Shown one piece after another: positions 8,119 through 17,425 of a stretch of 64,000 bases of DNA (position 1 is its first letter; each line of letters begins with the position of its first letter). Both the position numbers and the translations under genes were made by a program. The notes under the pieces were generated by a model. It did no database searches. It was not told the DNA's origin and was given only the letters and a program-made list of their open reading frames with translations. The stretch is from Advenella sp. FME57 (GTDB lineage Bacteria > Pseudomonadota > Gammaproteobacteria > Burkholderiales > Burkholderiaceae_B): contig NZ_JABUXU010000003.1 in assembly GCF_014897675.1 (NCBI RefSeq), positions 62,001 to 126,000 of the forward strand, read 5' to 3'.

Positions 8119-10775
8119 GACTGCTGCTCCCAGAAATGCGTTGCCCGTTTGCGCAACGGATATAGCTTTGCGTATTTAAGAAACACGCCCTGGGTACGCG
8201 AAGTGTCGTCCAGAAGGGTTTCTGATACGTCAGCGGTGCACAGGTTGGCCCGGCGCAAATCAGTTCCACGCATATCTGCCTGCTGAAAGTTGCTGCCGGT
8301 TAAGTCTGCAGCGACAAAGCGTGCAAGACGCAAGTCGGTACGCCTGAATATAGAGCCGGTCGCTTTGACTGCAGTGAAGTTTGCGGCTTGCAGAAGCGCC
8401 TCACTGAAATCACAATGCAGTATGACCGCATTGGAAAAATCAATGGTGTTTAACACTGTTCGATTAAACGAGCTGTTTTTCATATTTGCTCCCCGGAAGC
8501 TGCAAGTATCCATTTGCAGTTTGTAGGTGAAGGAGGCACCCTCCATATGAGTGTGCATGAAGCTTATGTTTTTCAGGTCGCTGGCAACGAAAGCAATACT
8601 GCTCAGTTTGGCATTTTCAAACGTGATGTTTTCAAGTGTATTGGCCTGGAATGCAACTTGTGAGAACTGCCCCAGGGCAAAGTTACTGTTGGAAAAACTG
8701 GATTCAGTAAAGATCGTCTTGTTGATGGTCGCATTGTCAAAGCGGCAGCTAGAGAACGTGGCGCGCGTTGTCTGTACGATGTCTTCCCAAAGAGTGCGCT
8801 CAAAGTTGCAGTAGGAAAAAGTGCTTTCCTGCAAAACCATTGCCGAGAGCCTGGCGCCGGTGAAATCTGCCCGCAACAGGGTGGTGGCGCCCAGATTGGT
8901 TTCGCTGAACAGGGCGTCGCGTAGAGAGGTGTTTTCAATCACCGCCCGTGTCAGCAAAGCACGACTGAAATTAGCCCCATCCAGTGTGGCGAGGGTCAGA
9001 TCTGCATCCGATATGTCGCTGCCGGTGAAATCAGCGGCCGTCAGGTTCAGGCCAGACAAATTTGCACCAGACAGATCCAGCTCACGCATGTCCATGCCAC
9101 TTCGATAGCGTTCAAGTACCACGTCGCGCTTCTGATCGGCTATGTGTTTTGTGACAGCGACACCCTGCGGCAGAAGATGGGCCGAGTACAAATTGATCTT
9201 TTTTATCTGTTGTTTGGTCTGATTTAACTGCTCCCTGTCCGGTGTCCCGGGAGTGCTTTTCTGGCCCGACTGATGTCCTGCCTGCCATTGTGTTTCCATC
9301 TCGGTTTGCAATTGCTCCAGCCGCAGCATGGCGTCTTTCATGTCCTGTGCTGCAGAGTCGGGTACCTTTCCGTCTACAACGTCCTGCATTTTCTTGGTAA
9401 ATGCAGGATCAGGCCCCTGGTTTGCCGCAAGGTCCTTTTTGACACGTTTTTTTTCTTCATCAATCTGTCGTTCTGATGCTTTTTTCAGCCGTTGCATGCG
9501 TTCATGCAGTTCCGGCAGATATTCGCCGCTGATAGGGAACTGGGGGCCGCTGAACTCCGGCATGATATTGTATGGTTCCAGGCCAGTATCCAGCAATTTG
9601 TCACGGATTTCGGTGCGAATACGCTGTTCGCGTTTGCCCGCGTTTTCCAGCAATAATCCTGTGTCGACCGGCCGGGTATCGAGCCAGTCTCCCATGATCG
9701 ATTTGGGCACCAGATCTTTGTCACGCAGGGCATATAATGCGCCTGTATCCATGTCGCTGCGCAGATCAAAAATGTCCTTGTACCAAGATTTTTCACGGGC
9801 ATGTCCCGGCAGTTCGATGGCGGCGATAATGGCGCGTACGTCTTCGGCGTAGGTTTGCGCGACTGCGGTCGAACCATGGTACATCATGATGGCGTGTTTA
9901 ATCCCCGGTAGCAGCCAGATCGTCGTCGGCTGCAAATCGACCTGTAGAAAATCTTCGTCGCCATGGTCGTTCTGCTGACTCACGAAGCACCGGGGAATCC
10001 AATCGGGAATTGTTCCTGTCCAGCATGCCTGCTCGGGGTGCATGTTCCAGACAGAGAACTCGCAGCCTAATGGCAGGCTGTCCCTGTTGGTCCAGTGCTG
10101 GTCATCGTCTGCCGCATTGAATAGGCGGGTATCCATGTCCGGAAAGAAGCCGGTAATATCCGTTTTCATCCAGGTCTCGCTAAAGCTGCCTACGTGCTTA
10201 TAACGCCGCGGCCGGTTGATCATGACCGGACTGAATCCAGCTGGCTTGGGGCGCTGGGTTTTGGAAGAGATGCGTTCCGTTGGCAGCTCTATATTAGGCA
10301 GCCGCGTTGTCCATACGCCGTTGATAAGTTCGCGGTCGATGCCTTTGCCGTCAGGATTCTCGTCAAAGCCTTTTCCGCCAAATGCGTTGGCCCAGGTTAC
10401 CGGCATCTGCTCAAAGGATTGTGGATCTGATATCCGATCGCCCAGCCAGTAGCGCTCGCCAAATACAAGTAGACTCTTTTCGTTGTCTCCTACTTTGGCG
10501 CGCACAGCACATTGTGTTTTATCTTGCTGATGCGCAGTGTAGGCCGTGCCACTGACAATAAATTCCGGACATGTTTTGGGCAGAATCAGGTCAAGAATGT
10601 TATTGCAGTCCATCGCCGGCAGCAGATGTGTGGTGATTTCAGCTTCGGGAACCAGCCGGGGCGTGGGGCCGTTGAAATCAATCAGCGTATAGACCAGAAC
10701 ACCCAGACGGCTTTGTTCCAGATATCCGTAGGGCCGTGTGAGTACGCCCACGCGAAGGGGTTTGACAGTTCTCAT
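8115..10775 (-). CDS. DUF2169 domain plus pentapeptide-repeat fusion, T6SS accessory/adaptor
   Basis: 886 residues in three parts. Residues 1 to about 330 match DUF2169, a domain found in T6SS vgrG neighbourhoods (landmarks: VGVLTRPYGYL, VTWANAFGGKGFDENPDGKG, GCEFSVWNMHPEQACW). Residues about 415-555 are highly charged and probably coiled-coil (RMQRLKKASERQIDEEKKRV, MLRLEQLQTEMETQW). Residues about 560-860 are tandem pentapeptide repeats (LDLSGANLSGLNLTAADFTG onward). DUF2169 proteins are thought to help load cargo on VgrG. The gene is followed by the second pentapeptide gene with an ATGA overlap and preceded by the DUF3540 gene, 77 bp away. The pentapeptide part may be the secreted payload or a rigid scaffold. 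Confidence 0.88.
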   Translation of the reverse strand: MRTVKPLRVGVLTRPYGYLEQSRLGVLVYTLIDFNGPTPRLVPEAEITTHLLPAMDCNNILDLILPKTCPEFIVSGTAYTAHQQDKTQCAVRAKVGDNEKSLLVFGERYWLGDRISDPQSFEQMPVTWANAFGGKGFDENPDGKGIDRELINGVWTTRLPNIELPTERISSKTQRPKPAGFSPVMINRPRRYKHVGSFSETWMKTDITGFFPDMDTRLFNAADDDQHWTNRDSLPLGCEFSVWNMHPEQACWTGTIPDWIPRCFVSQQNDHGDEDFLQVDLQPTTIWLLPGIKHAIMMYHGSTAVAQTYAEDVRAIIAAIELPGHAREKSWYKDIFDLRSDMDTGALYALRDKDLVPKSIMGDWLDTRPVDTGLLLENAGKREQRIRTEIRDKLLDTGLEPYNIMPEFSGPQFPISGEYLPELHERMQRLKKASERQIDEEKKRVKKDLAANQGPDPAFTKKMQDVVDGKVPDSAAQDMKDAMLRLEQLQTEMETQWQAGHQSGQKSTPGTPDREQLNQTKQQIKKINLYSAHLLPQGVAVTKHIADQKRDVVLERYRSGMDMRELDLSGANLSGLNLTAADFTGSDISDADLTLATLDGANFSRALLTRAVIENTSLRDALFSETNLGATTLLRADFTGARLSAMVLQESTFSYCNFERTLWEDIVQTTRATFSSCRFDNATINKTIFTESSFSNSNFALGQFSQVAFQANTLENITFENAKLSSIAFVASDLKNISFMHTHMEGASFTYKLQMDTCSFRGANMKNSSFNRTVLNTIDFSNAVILHCDFSEALLQAANFTAVKATGSIFRRTDLRLARFVAADLTGSNFQQADMRGTDLRRANLCTADVSETLLDDTSRTQGVFLKYAKLYPLRKRATHFWEQQS

Positions 10776-10852
10776 TGGCAGATGTGTGAGTGAAAGAAAG
10801 GCAGCCGGAGTGGGCGCAGGAAAGACTGCGCTAGCTATACCAAGGTTGAGCG

Positions 10853-11503
10853 TCAGCTCATATGGATTTGGTCGCCGTTGATTTTCATGACGTCCTGAGC
10901 CGTTAGCGTCGTGTAGCCGCCGTGGACTCGCGTCAATTTGTCTGCTTCGTAATCAATGGTTTGCGCACGCACATGGTCGACTTCTTTGATATGGCGAAAG
11001 CAGAGTCGGGCGATGCTGTTGATGCGATCGGCCATAAGACTGACAATACTGGAGAAAAAGGTGGTTGTGCCAACAGTGGCTTCCAGTGTTTCGCCGGCGT
11101 ATGACATCTGTCCAATCGTAAGTTTGGCTGTGTCGTTCGTCTGTTCGTAATGAGCAGAGCTGAGGGTCAGCGTGGTATCGCTGGCTATCCGGGTGCTGGT
11201 TGCCGAGTGTAGCGACACACTGCCGGTTGTACTGCTGATGGCCAGGTCTCCCCGGATTTTGAGGGCAACCGGCGCATTGCTGCTGCGCGAGACCACAGCA
11301 ATTAGATAAACACGGTCCTGATCCGGGCCGCTGATGATGACCTGATCGCCCACTTGCGGCTCGATCAGGCAGCTGAGGGCCTGCTGGCAGACCCAGTCAA
11401 CTCCGTCGCAGTTGACGGTAAAGAGGGCGCCATCGACCAACTGAACCGTACCGATAAGCTGTACTGGATCATAGCTGAGTGTCCGCTTTTGTGTGGCGAG
11501 CAT
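10853..11503 (-). CDS. DUF3540 protein, T6SS-associated
   Basis: 216 residues. The N-terminal half is a small beta domain with CLIEPQVGDQVIISGPDQDRVYLIAVV, and the C-terminal half is a T/S-rich beta-helical stretch (STTGSVSLHSATSTRIASDT) that resembles a VgrG needle. This architecture fits DUF3540, which typically sits with DUF2169 and PAAR-like genes in T6SS loci. The start was set at the ATG at 11503, preceded by GGAGAG; the frame is open further upstream but has no better site. It is the first gene of the minus-strand module DUF3540 - DUF2169/pentapeptide - pentapeptide. Exact role unknown; probably part of the tip or the loading complex. Confidence 0.75.
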   Translation of the reverse strand: MLATQKRTLSYDPVQLIGTVQLVDGALFTVNCDGVDWVCQQALSCLIEPQVGDQVIISGPDQDRVYLIAVVSRSSNAPVALKIRGDLAISSTTGSVSLHSATSTRIASDTTLTLSSAHYEQTNDTAKLTIGQMSYAGETLEATVGTTTFFSSIVSLMADRINSIARLCFRHIKEVDHVRAQTIDYEADKLTRVHGGYTTLTAQDVMKINGDQIHMS

Positions 11504-11885
11504 GACTTCTCTCCGGTCAAATGAATAATATGCAATTGTCAGGGTTGAATACTTCATGGATATGACATTCTGATGAATAGCGCCGTTTTTACATTTTGCA
11601 GCATCTGTATCGCACAAATAACCGGAGAGGTTCACGCAAGGCAACGTAATTGAGCGTTGCGGCATGAATACGACGACGGCGCGCTTCTGTGCCACGGGAC
11701 GCTTCGCATGGCGGCAGCGGCGGCAGTGTTGCCTGGCTGGCATCGGTACCACTCGCTGGCTATGACAACTGTCGTATTCCTCCCCTGAAGTTGTCGTATC
11801 AGCCTATTTTCGCTTCAGCGCATTATGCGCATACTATGGCTGTAGACGACAGTGTCTGTCGCTCACAAACTAACGGAGAATACAC
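11504..11885. other. Divergent intergenic region
   Basis: About 380 bases between the start of the DUF3540 gene and the DUF1428 gene. It should hold the promoter of the minus-strand T6SS module and that of DUF1428. The short palindrome GCGCATTATGCGC lies at about 11818-11830, close to the DUF1428 start. I see no consensus promoter good enough to place. Confidence 0.4.
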
Positions 11886-12239
11886 ATGAATTATGTCGAT
11901 GGTTTTGTTGCTGCGGTGCCGACTGCCAACCGTGAAGCGTACATTAAACATGCCTCTGAGGCTGCGGAGATTTTCAAGGAGCTGGGGGCGTTGAGTGTTG
12001 TTGAGTGCTGGGGCGACGAAGTGCCCGATGGCAAACTCACCTCTTTTGCCATGGCGGTGCAATCCAAGCCGGATGAAACTGTGGTGTTTGCCTGGATTAC
12101 ATGGCCTTCCAAAGAGGTGCACGACGAGGGCATGAAGAAAATGATGGAAGATCCGCGGATGCAGCCTGACGTTAACCCCATGCCTTTTGACGGCAAACGC
12201 ATGATATTCGGTGGGTTCGTTCCGGTTGTGAACGTGTAG
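11886..12239 (+). CDS. DUF1428 family protein (YbaA-like)
   Basis: 117 residues, the standard length of the DUF1428 family of small alpha/beta ferredoxin-like dimeric proteins. Family landmarks are MNYVDGFVAAVPTANREAY at the start, ECWGDEVPDGK in the middle, and MEDPRMQP with PFDGKRMIFGGF near the end. It starts at ATG 11886, preceded by GGAGAATACAC. The family is widespread but its biochemical role is unknown. It appears to be a single-gene unit. Confidence 0.88.
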   Translation: MNYVDGFVAAVPTANREAYIKHASEAAEIFKELGALSVVECWGDEVPDGKLTSFAMAVQSKPDETVVFAWITWPSKEVHDEGMKKMMEDPRMQPDVNPMPFDGKRMIFGGFVPVVNV

Positions 12240-12515
12240 GGTCGCCTGCCGCGCCGGCGTGGCGCTGCATTGGTCGTCGCGCTCTTGCTGCCTACAGTGC
12301 AGCAGCGCGGGGCGGGGTAGCAGCGCGTGATATTCTTGGAAGCCGACACGGCGCGATGGCGATGTCGTCGGTTTTCTGCCCGCAATCGCTGTTGGTATGT
12401 GACACAGCGGCGGGGAGCCTATAAAATACCAGATACTTAATCCCGCCTGGTGTCTGCGTTTCTGCCATTGGTTGGTCATGCAGCGCAATCGGGCAATCTG
12501 TCTGGATATTGCATT

Positions 12516-12800
12516 ATGAGAAAAACCCTGCTGTTGCTTGCCGGCTCGTGCTCGCTGTTGGCTGCATGCGCCGCACCGCCGGTTGTTGCCCCGTTGACTG
12601 AATCACAATTGCAATCGATGAGCTGCAGGCAGATCGGACGCGAAAGCGATAAACTGAACCTGCAGGTCGATCAATTGCGCGGCAACGACGCCCTGTTCGG
12701 ACCGGACGAGAGCCAGAAGCAGGCCGCCATCTCTGCAGGGCAGTTCCGCCTGCAGCAATTACGGACACAAAGCGTCAGAAAGCTTTGCACGTTCGGCTGA
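12516..12800 (+). CDS. Small putative lipoprotein
   Basis: 94 residues. The N-terminus MRKTLLLLAGSCSLLAAC is a lipoprotein signal peptide with lipobox LLAAC, so the mature protein begins at Cys18 and has A at +2, compatible with outer-membrane sorting. The remainder is helical and polar (RQIGRESDKLNLQVDQLRGN) with one further conserved-looking Cys pair (SCRQ and KLCTFG). The ATG at 12516 is favoured because it starts the signal peptide. It is followed after 14 bp by a second small lipoprotein gene. No known family recognised. Confidence 0.6.
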   Translation: MRKTLLLLAGSCSLLAACAAPPVVAPLTESQLQSMSCRQIGRESDKLNLQVDQLRGNDALFGPDESQKQAAISAGQFRLQQLRTQSVRKLCTFG

Positions 12801-12814
12801 AAAACAGGATAGCC

Positions 12815-13042
12815 ATGTTTAAAAATACAGCAGGGCGCGTGATCTGCATCATGGCGCTGGGGTTGATCGCAGCATGTTCAACCGGCACTGATCATTCAAA
12901 AAATGCAGAATGCGGACGCATCAATTCACGCATCATGATGGCGCCGGCGCCAGGAGCAGGGGACAATTTCCTGTCTCGCAACAGTGCAGACCAGCGTGCC
13001 GATGCGCATCGGGCAAGGGCACGTCGCATGGGCTGCGACTGA
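12815..13042 (+). CDS. Second small putative lipoprotein
   Basis: 75 residues. The signal peptide MFKNTAGRVICIMALGLIAAC ends in a lipobox (LIAAC). The mature part is short and basic at its end (RADAHRARARRMGCD), with Cys residues at ECGR and GCD that could form a disulphide. The start at 12815 follows the sequence CAGGATAGCC. The gene is only 14 bp after the previous lipoprotein and probably shares its mRNA. Function unknown. Confidence 0.5.
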   Translation: MFKNTAGRVICIMALGLIAACSTGTDHSKNAECGRINSRIMMAPAPGAGDNFLSRNSADQRADAHRARARRMGCD

Positions 13043-13135
13043 CAACAACCCAGGAATCGTCACAACCGAGGGTGGCAACAGCCACTACAACATGGTATGA
13101 GACCCGCTATGCCTTGCTAAATGGGAGCGTCAGAC

Positions 13136-13495
13136 ATGAACTCACAGGACAAAAACGGAAAACTTGACTATATCGAGTTTACGGTCAGGGACATTGTTCG
13201 TACTTGCAAATTCTACGCGAGCGCTTTTGGCTGGTCCTTCAAGGACTATGGACCGCAATACTGTGAGTTTACCGACGGGCGTTTTACCGGGGGATTTGCG
13301 CAGGGCGAGCCGGTCAGCCCGGGCGGCCCGCTGGTCATTTTGTATACGGATAATCTGGCGCATATGCAAGAGCGCATCGAGCGGGCCGGGGGTCGGGTTG
13401 TCAAACCCGTTTTCGCGTTTCCCGGTGGCCGGCGATTTCACTTTGCCGACCCGGACGGCTACGAGCTTGCGGTGTGGTCAGACCAGCAGGATTAA
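13136..13495 (+). CDS. VOC family (glyoxalase/bleomycin resistance-like) protein
   Basis: 119 residues covering one vicinal-oxygen-chelate module pair: [20 protein letters not shown] at the start, then [20 protein letters not shown], and [18 protein letters not shown] at the end, typical of the VOC fold that dimerises to make a metal site. The ATG at 13136 has GGGAG upstream; an in-frame ATG at 13121 has none. Substrate unknown. Its stop overlaps the convergent rnhA stop by 4 bp, so there is no room for a terminator between them. Confidence 0.85.
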   Translation: MNSQDKNGKLDYIEFTVRDIVRTCKFYASAFGWSFKDYGPQYCEFTDGRFTGGFAQGEPVSPGGPLVILYTDNLAHMQERIERAGGRVVKPVFAFPGGRRFHFADPDGYELAVWSDQQD

Positions 13496-13956
13496 GCCTG
13501 TACTGAGTGTTTCTGTTTCCTGACCAGATCCACGCCCTGGTTGGCCAGTGCATCTGCCCGCTCGTTGCCCGGGTCGCCGGCATGGCCCTTGACCCACTTC
13601 CAACTGACATCATGCCTGGCAATCTGCTCATTGAGCAACAGCCACAGATCGACATTTTTGACCGGCTTTTTATCGGCGGTTTTCCAGTTGCGCGCCTGCC
13701 AGCCGGCCATCCATTCGCAGATACCCTTTTTTACGTATTGTGAATCGACATGCAAGGTGACGTTGCAACTGCGTTTGAGCGCCCGTAACGCTTCGACAAC
13801 GGCCATCATTTCCATTCGATTGTTGGTCGTTTGCGCCTCGCCGCCGAAAAGGGTTTTTTCATGCGGACCCTGGCGTAGCAGTACGCCCCAGCCGCCGGGG
13901 CCGGGGTTGCCCTTGCAGGCGCCATCTGTCCAAATATTGACTTGCGGTTTATCCAT
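13492..13956 (-). CDS. rnhA: Ribonuclease HI
   Basis: 154 residues, the normal length of bacterial RNase HI. The catalytic acidic residues are visible in WTDGACKGN (Asp), NNRMEM (Glu), [10 protein letters not shown] (Asp) and GNERADALA (Asp); the [13 protein letters not shown] motif is diagnostic. It cleaves the RNA strand of RNA-DNA hybrids such as R-loops and primers. It overlaps the upstream methyltransferase gene by 8 bp, an arrangement common in Burkholderiales, and is therefore likely translated from the same message. Confidence 0.97.
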   Translation of the reverse strand: MDKPQVNIWTDGACKGNPGPGGWGVLLRQGPHEKTLFGGEAQTTNNRMEMMAVVEALRALKRSCNVTLHVDSQYVKKGICEWMAGWQARNWKTADKKPVKNVDLWLLLNEQIARHDVSWKWVKGHAGDPGNERADALANQGVDLVRKQKHSVQA

Positions 13957-14737
13957 GAGGTTCTTTAAAAAGCTGACGTACTTCGCGGCGGGATATTGCG
14001 GCTTCGCCGCGGGCGAATTTTTTCTTCTTCTTGCCTTTCCAGGAGGGGCCGATCAGCGTCATCCCATGGGCCCGCTTGACTGCGGCCAGCAAGTAAACGG
14101 CGCCTGCGACTGGCCACCATCGATCGCCGGCTTGGTTCATGAAGTTCCACCGATTCAGCCACCGATCCGTATGGCAGGCGGGAGTGTAACAGCCAAAGTA
14201 GCCCCGGTCTACCTCGAATGACAGCAGTTTCATCCAATCTTTCAGGCGTGTGATCGATACCTGGCGCGAAGCGGCCACCGGCATCCAAGGCTTGCGTGCA
14301 GGCATGCGCGAGCGCAGGCCCCACAGGCTCCAGGGGTTGAACCCCGAGATAATCAGGCGCCCTTCGTGAACCAATACCCTTTCAGCTTCCCGCAGGACCA
14401 GATGGGGGTTGTCGGCGCATTCCAGAATATGGGGCAGGATCAGCAAATCGATGGAGTTGGAGGCCAGCGGCAGGGCGTCCAACTGCGTCTGGACAAATCG
14501 GGTGTTGGGGTAGTGGGTGCAATTGTTAAAGCTGTCATCGGTCAGAATGATTTTGCTGCGCATTCTGTTATGATGCAAAAAATTCCAGTCAGGCAGGCCG
14601 ACCTGAACCGCGTTGAACCCGAAAGAGTCGGCCACAATCTGATCGAATTTTGATGATTCCCATTGAATGACGCGCTGGCCCGGGTCCGTATTGAACCAAT
14701 CTGCCAGATTGATGATTCGCGAATGGATTTGTTTCAC
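13949..14737 (-). CDS. SAM-dependent methyltransferase (class I)
   Basis: 262 residues with a methyltransferase type 11 core: motif-like [21 protein letters not shown], then [30 protein letters not shown]. The C-terminal third is basic ([13 protein letters not shown]), suggesting binding to nucleic acid or membrane. Substrate unknown. The gene runs divergently from gloB (49 bp apart) and overlaps rnhA; this gloB / methyltransferase / rnhA arrangement recurs in beta- and gammaproteobacteria. Confidence 0.85.
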   Translation of the reverse strand: MKQIHSRIINLADWFNTDPGQRVIQWESSKFDQIVADSFGFNAVQVGLPDWNFLHHNRMRSKIILTDDSFNNCTHYPNTRFVQTQLDALPLASNSIDLLILPHILECADNPHLVLREAERVLVHEGRLIISGFNPWSLWGLRSRMPARKPWMPVAASRQVSITRLKDWMKLLSFEVDRGYFGCYTPACHTDRWLNRWNFMNQAGDRWWPVAGAVYLLAAVKRAHGMTLIGPSWKGKKKKKFARGEAAISRREVRQLFKEPHG

Positions 14738-14786
14738 TGATTCCTCGGTATAAATGCGGCGCCTTAAGTAAAGTGATGACTATCTG

Positions 14787-15563
14787 ATGACTATAAAAAT
14801 CTGGCCGATCAGCGCGTTCAGCGACAATTATATCTGGGCAATTGTACAGGCTGATCAGGCGGTTGTCGTTGATCCCGGTGATGCGGCCCCGGTGCTGGCT
14901 TACTTGCGTGATCAAGGGTTAACCCTGACTAACATTCTCCTGACCCACCACCATGCCGATCACGTCGGCGGCGTGGCCGAGCTGGTCCAACACTCCGGAG
15001 CCACGGTCTATGGGCCGCCTGGTCCCACTATCCCCTGTCGCAATGTCGAGCTCAGGCAAGGAGATCACATCAATCTGGGTATATTTGGGCAATTTACCGT
15101 GTTGGAAGTTCCGGGCCATACGCTGGACCACATCGCCTATTTCGGGCAGGTCGATGAGCGAAATGTGCTGTTCTGCGGCGACACCCTGTTTGCGACAGGT
15201 TGCGGCAGATTGTTTGAAGGAAATTCTAGACAAATGCAACAAAGCCTTGATAAATTTAGAAAATTGCCCCACAATACGTCCGTCTATTGTGCTCACGAAT
15301 ACACGTTGGGCAACATCCGCTGGGCACGTACCGTCGATCCGCACAACCCTGATCTGGAGCAATGGCAGCGCGAAGCAGAAACATTGCGCAACAACAATCA
15401 GGCTACCGTTCCAACATCGCTGGAACACGAACTCAAAACCAATCCTTTCATGCGAACGGATGAACCGGTTGTCATAACAGCAGCCGAACAGCATGTTGGT
15501 CATTCTCTGGACCACCCCGAGAATGTGCTTGAAGTATTACGTGAGTGGAAAAACCAATTCTGA
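14787..15563 (+). CDS. gloB: Hydroxyacylglutathione hydrolase (glyoxalase II)
   Basis: 258 residues of the metallo-beta-lactamase fold. The binuclear metal motif THHHADHVGG is present, followed by VPGHTLDHIAYF, FCGDTLFATGCGRLFEG and YCAHEYTLGN, all diagnostic of glyoxalase II. It hydrolyses S-lactoylglutathione to lactate and glutathione, completing methylglyoxal detoxification in the cytosol. The lytic transglycosylase gene starts 10 bp after its stop, a conserved pairing in proteobacteria. Confidence 0.96.
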   Translation: MTIKIWPISAFSDNYIWAIVQADQAVVVDPGDAAPVLAYLRDQGLTLTNILLTHHHADHVGGVAELVQHSGATVYGPPGPTIPCRNVELRQGDHINLGIFGQFTVLEVPGHTLDHIAYFGQVDERNVLFCGDTLFATGCGRLFEGNSRQMQQSLDKFRKLPHNTSVYCAHEYTLGNIRWARTVDPHNPDLEQWQREAETLRNNNQATVPTSLEHELKTNPFMRTDEPVVITAAEQHVGHSLDHPENVLEVLREWKNQF

Positions 15564-15573
15564 GAAAGCCTAT

Positions 15574-17322
15574 ATGAACTTAGTACGATTTTTTCTGGTG
15601 GGTTGTGTCGTCGCGCTGACCGGCTGCGCTTCTTCCGGCGGGGGCAAATATAGCGATACGGTCAACTACCACGGCCCTAATCGCGATGTCTGGGACCGCG
15701 TGCGCAAAGGGTTCGATATGCCCACCCTGCAGGATGAAAAAGTCGCTTACTGGACCAATTACTACGCAGCCCGTCCGGGATCGGTCCAGACCATGGCCGC
15801 CCGTTCCGGCAAATATATCTATCACATCACCAAAGAGCTGGAAAAGCGCAATATGCCCACCGAACTGGCCTTGTTGCCGTTTGTGGAAAGTGCATACAAG
15901 GCCACGGCATTATCCCGTTCCAAGGCGGCTGGTTTGTGGCAATTTATTCCCAGTACAGGCACACAGTACAAGCTGAAACAGGACTGGTGGAAAGACGATC
16001 GTCGCGATCCGGTGGAATCGACGCGCGCAGCGCTCGATTATCTGTCCTATCTTTATACCTTCCAGGGTAACGACTGGCACCTGGCGCTGGCGTCCTATAA
16101 CTGGGGTGAAGGCTCAGTCAAGCGCGCCAGAAACCGGGCCGGTGGCGGTGGCTATCTGGATCTGAGGATGCCTTCCGAAACCCGTAATTACGTGCCCAAA
16201 TTGATGGCCATCCGCAATATTGTGGCCAATCCGGCCAAGTATGGCATCACGCTGCCTTCCATCCCTGACAAACCGTATTTCGAGAAAGTGCGACGTACCA
16301 AGGATATTGACGTGGCAGTCATGGCGCGGCTGGCAGGCATCTCCGTGACCGATTTCAAGGAACTGAACCCGTCTTTCAATCGTCCTACGCTACTGGCCTT
16401 GCATGACCCCAATATTCTGCTGCCCGTATCGGCAGTAAAAACCTACAAGAAAAACCTGGCTGGTTACACGGGCCCGCTGGCCACCTATAAAGGTTACCAG
16501 CCGGCGCCGGGCGAATCGCTGTCCGCCATTGCCCAGTCGCATGGTATTTCTCTGAGCAAACTCAAATCGCTTAACGGTTATTCGTCGCGTCAGCGCGTTG
16601 CGCTGTCCTCGCGCGCGCTGATGGTGCCGGTACAGCGCGATTTCGATACCGACTCCATTGTCCCTCGTGGCCTGCCGCCAACAGCGCCTGATGGCAACCG
16701 ACGCGATTCTGACAGCATGCTGGCTGACAATACGCCTGCACCGGTATCGCCGGCGGCTCCTGCGCCTGTGGTTGAACCGCGCGCTTATGCGGGCAATGCG
16801 CCAACATCGACACTGCGTCAGACATCCGGCGCTTCAGCTGGCGTACGTCAGGTAGCAAGCAACACCCGCAGTACATCCGGGGCGACACCGGTTGTGTGGG
16901 ACGCGGGTGGCAATCAGCCGGCGCCGCGTAACGCACCTGCTGCAACCGATGATCCGCTGGCCGCGCTGGTTGCCCAGAACGAGGCCGGCAATCCTTCTGT
17001 CAATCGTGAATCGGTGCGTTATGTCGCCCAGGCGGCGCCAGCAAGCCATCAGGGTGCTGTACGCCCGGCTACCGCGACAGTGCGCGCTCCCGTGTTGGCC
17101 CAACAGGCCGCGCCGGCAGTTCGTGCTGCTGCCTACCGTCCGCGTGCAGCAACGACAGCGCGCACCCCCGAGCATTTTGTCACGCAGGGCGAAACCCTGT
17201 ACTCGCTGGCTAAACGCTACGGCACAACGGTTGACGATCTAAAGGCACTCAATAATATTGGTACCGAAGGACTCAAAGCGGGTTTGCGTCTGCGTCTGCC
17301 AGGAACGGCAATCCGCGGTTAA
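15574..17322 (+). CDS. mltD: Membrane-bound lytic murein transglycosylase D
   Basis: 582 residues. The N-terminus MNLVRFFLVGCVVALTGC is a lipoprotein signal with lipobox ALTGC, which fixes the start at 15574. An Slt-type domain follows (about residues 105-230) with the catalytic Glu in LPFVESAYKATA and SKAAGLWQFIPSTG. Two LysM domains bind peptidoglycan: one around residue 310-350 (YQPAPGESLSAIAQSHG) and one at the C-terminus (HFVTQGETLYSLAKRYG). They are separated by a long low-complexity Ala/Pro/Thr linker (about 365-530). The enzyme cleaves glycan strands to 1,6-anhydro-muropeptides at the outer membrane. A strong terminator follows. Confidence 0.95.
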   Translation: MNLVRFFLVGCVVALTGCASSGGGKYSDTVNYHGPNRDVWDRVRKGFDMPTLQDEKVAYWTNYYAARPGSVQTMAARSGKYIYHITKELEKRNMPTELALLPFVESAYKATALSRSKAAGLWQFIPSTGTQYKLKQDWWKDDRRDPVESTRAALDYLSYLYTFQGNDWHLALASYNWGEGSVKRARNRAGGGGYLDLRMPSETRNYVPKLMAIRNIVANPAKYGITLPSIPDKPYFEKVRRTKDIDVAVMARLAGISVTDFKELNPSFNRPTLLALHDPNILLPVSAVKTYKKNLAGYTGPLATYKGYQPAPGESLSAIAQSHGISLSKLKSLNGYSSRQRVALSSRALMVPVQRDFDTDSIVPRGLPPTAPDGNRRDSDSMLADNTPAPVSPAAPAPVVEPRAYAGNAPTSTLRQTSGASAGVRQVASNTRSTSGATPVVWDAGGNQPAPRNAPAATDDPLAALVAQNEAGNPSVNRESVRYVAQAAPASHQGAVRPATATVRAPVLAQQAAPAVRAAAYRPRAATTARTPEHFVTQGETLYSLAKRYGTTVDDLKALNNIGTEGLKAGLRLRLPGTAIRG

Positions 17323-17357
17323 TTGCCGTGGACTGATGCTAAATGTTCCGGAATCAC

Positions 17358-17389
17358 TGCGCAATGCCTTTGCATTGCGCATTTTTTTT
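17358..17389 (+). terminator. Intrinsic terminator after mltD
   Basis: A perfect 9-bp stem (GCGCAATGC at 17359-17367, GCATTGCGC at 17372-17380) with loop CTTT is followed by A and a run of eight T. The outer T58/A81 pair extends it to 10 bp. It ends the gloB-mltD unit 36 bp after the stop and separates it from fabI. Confidence 0.92.
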
Positions 17390-17425
17390 ATAATGACCAT
17401 CATTGAAAAATAATTAGGACAGCAA

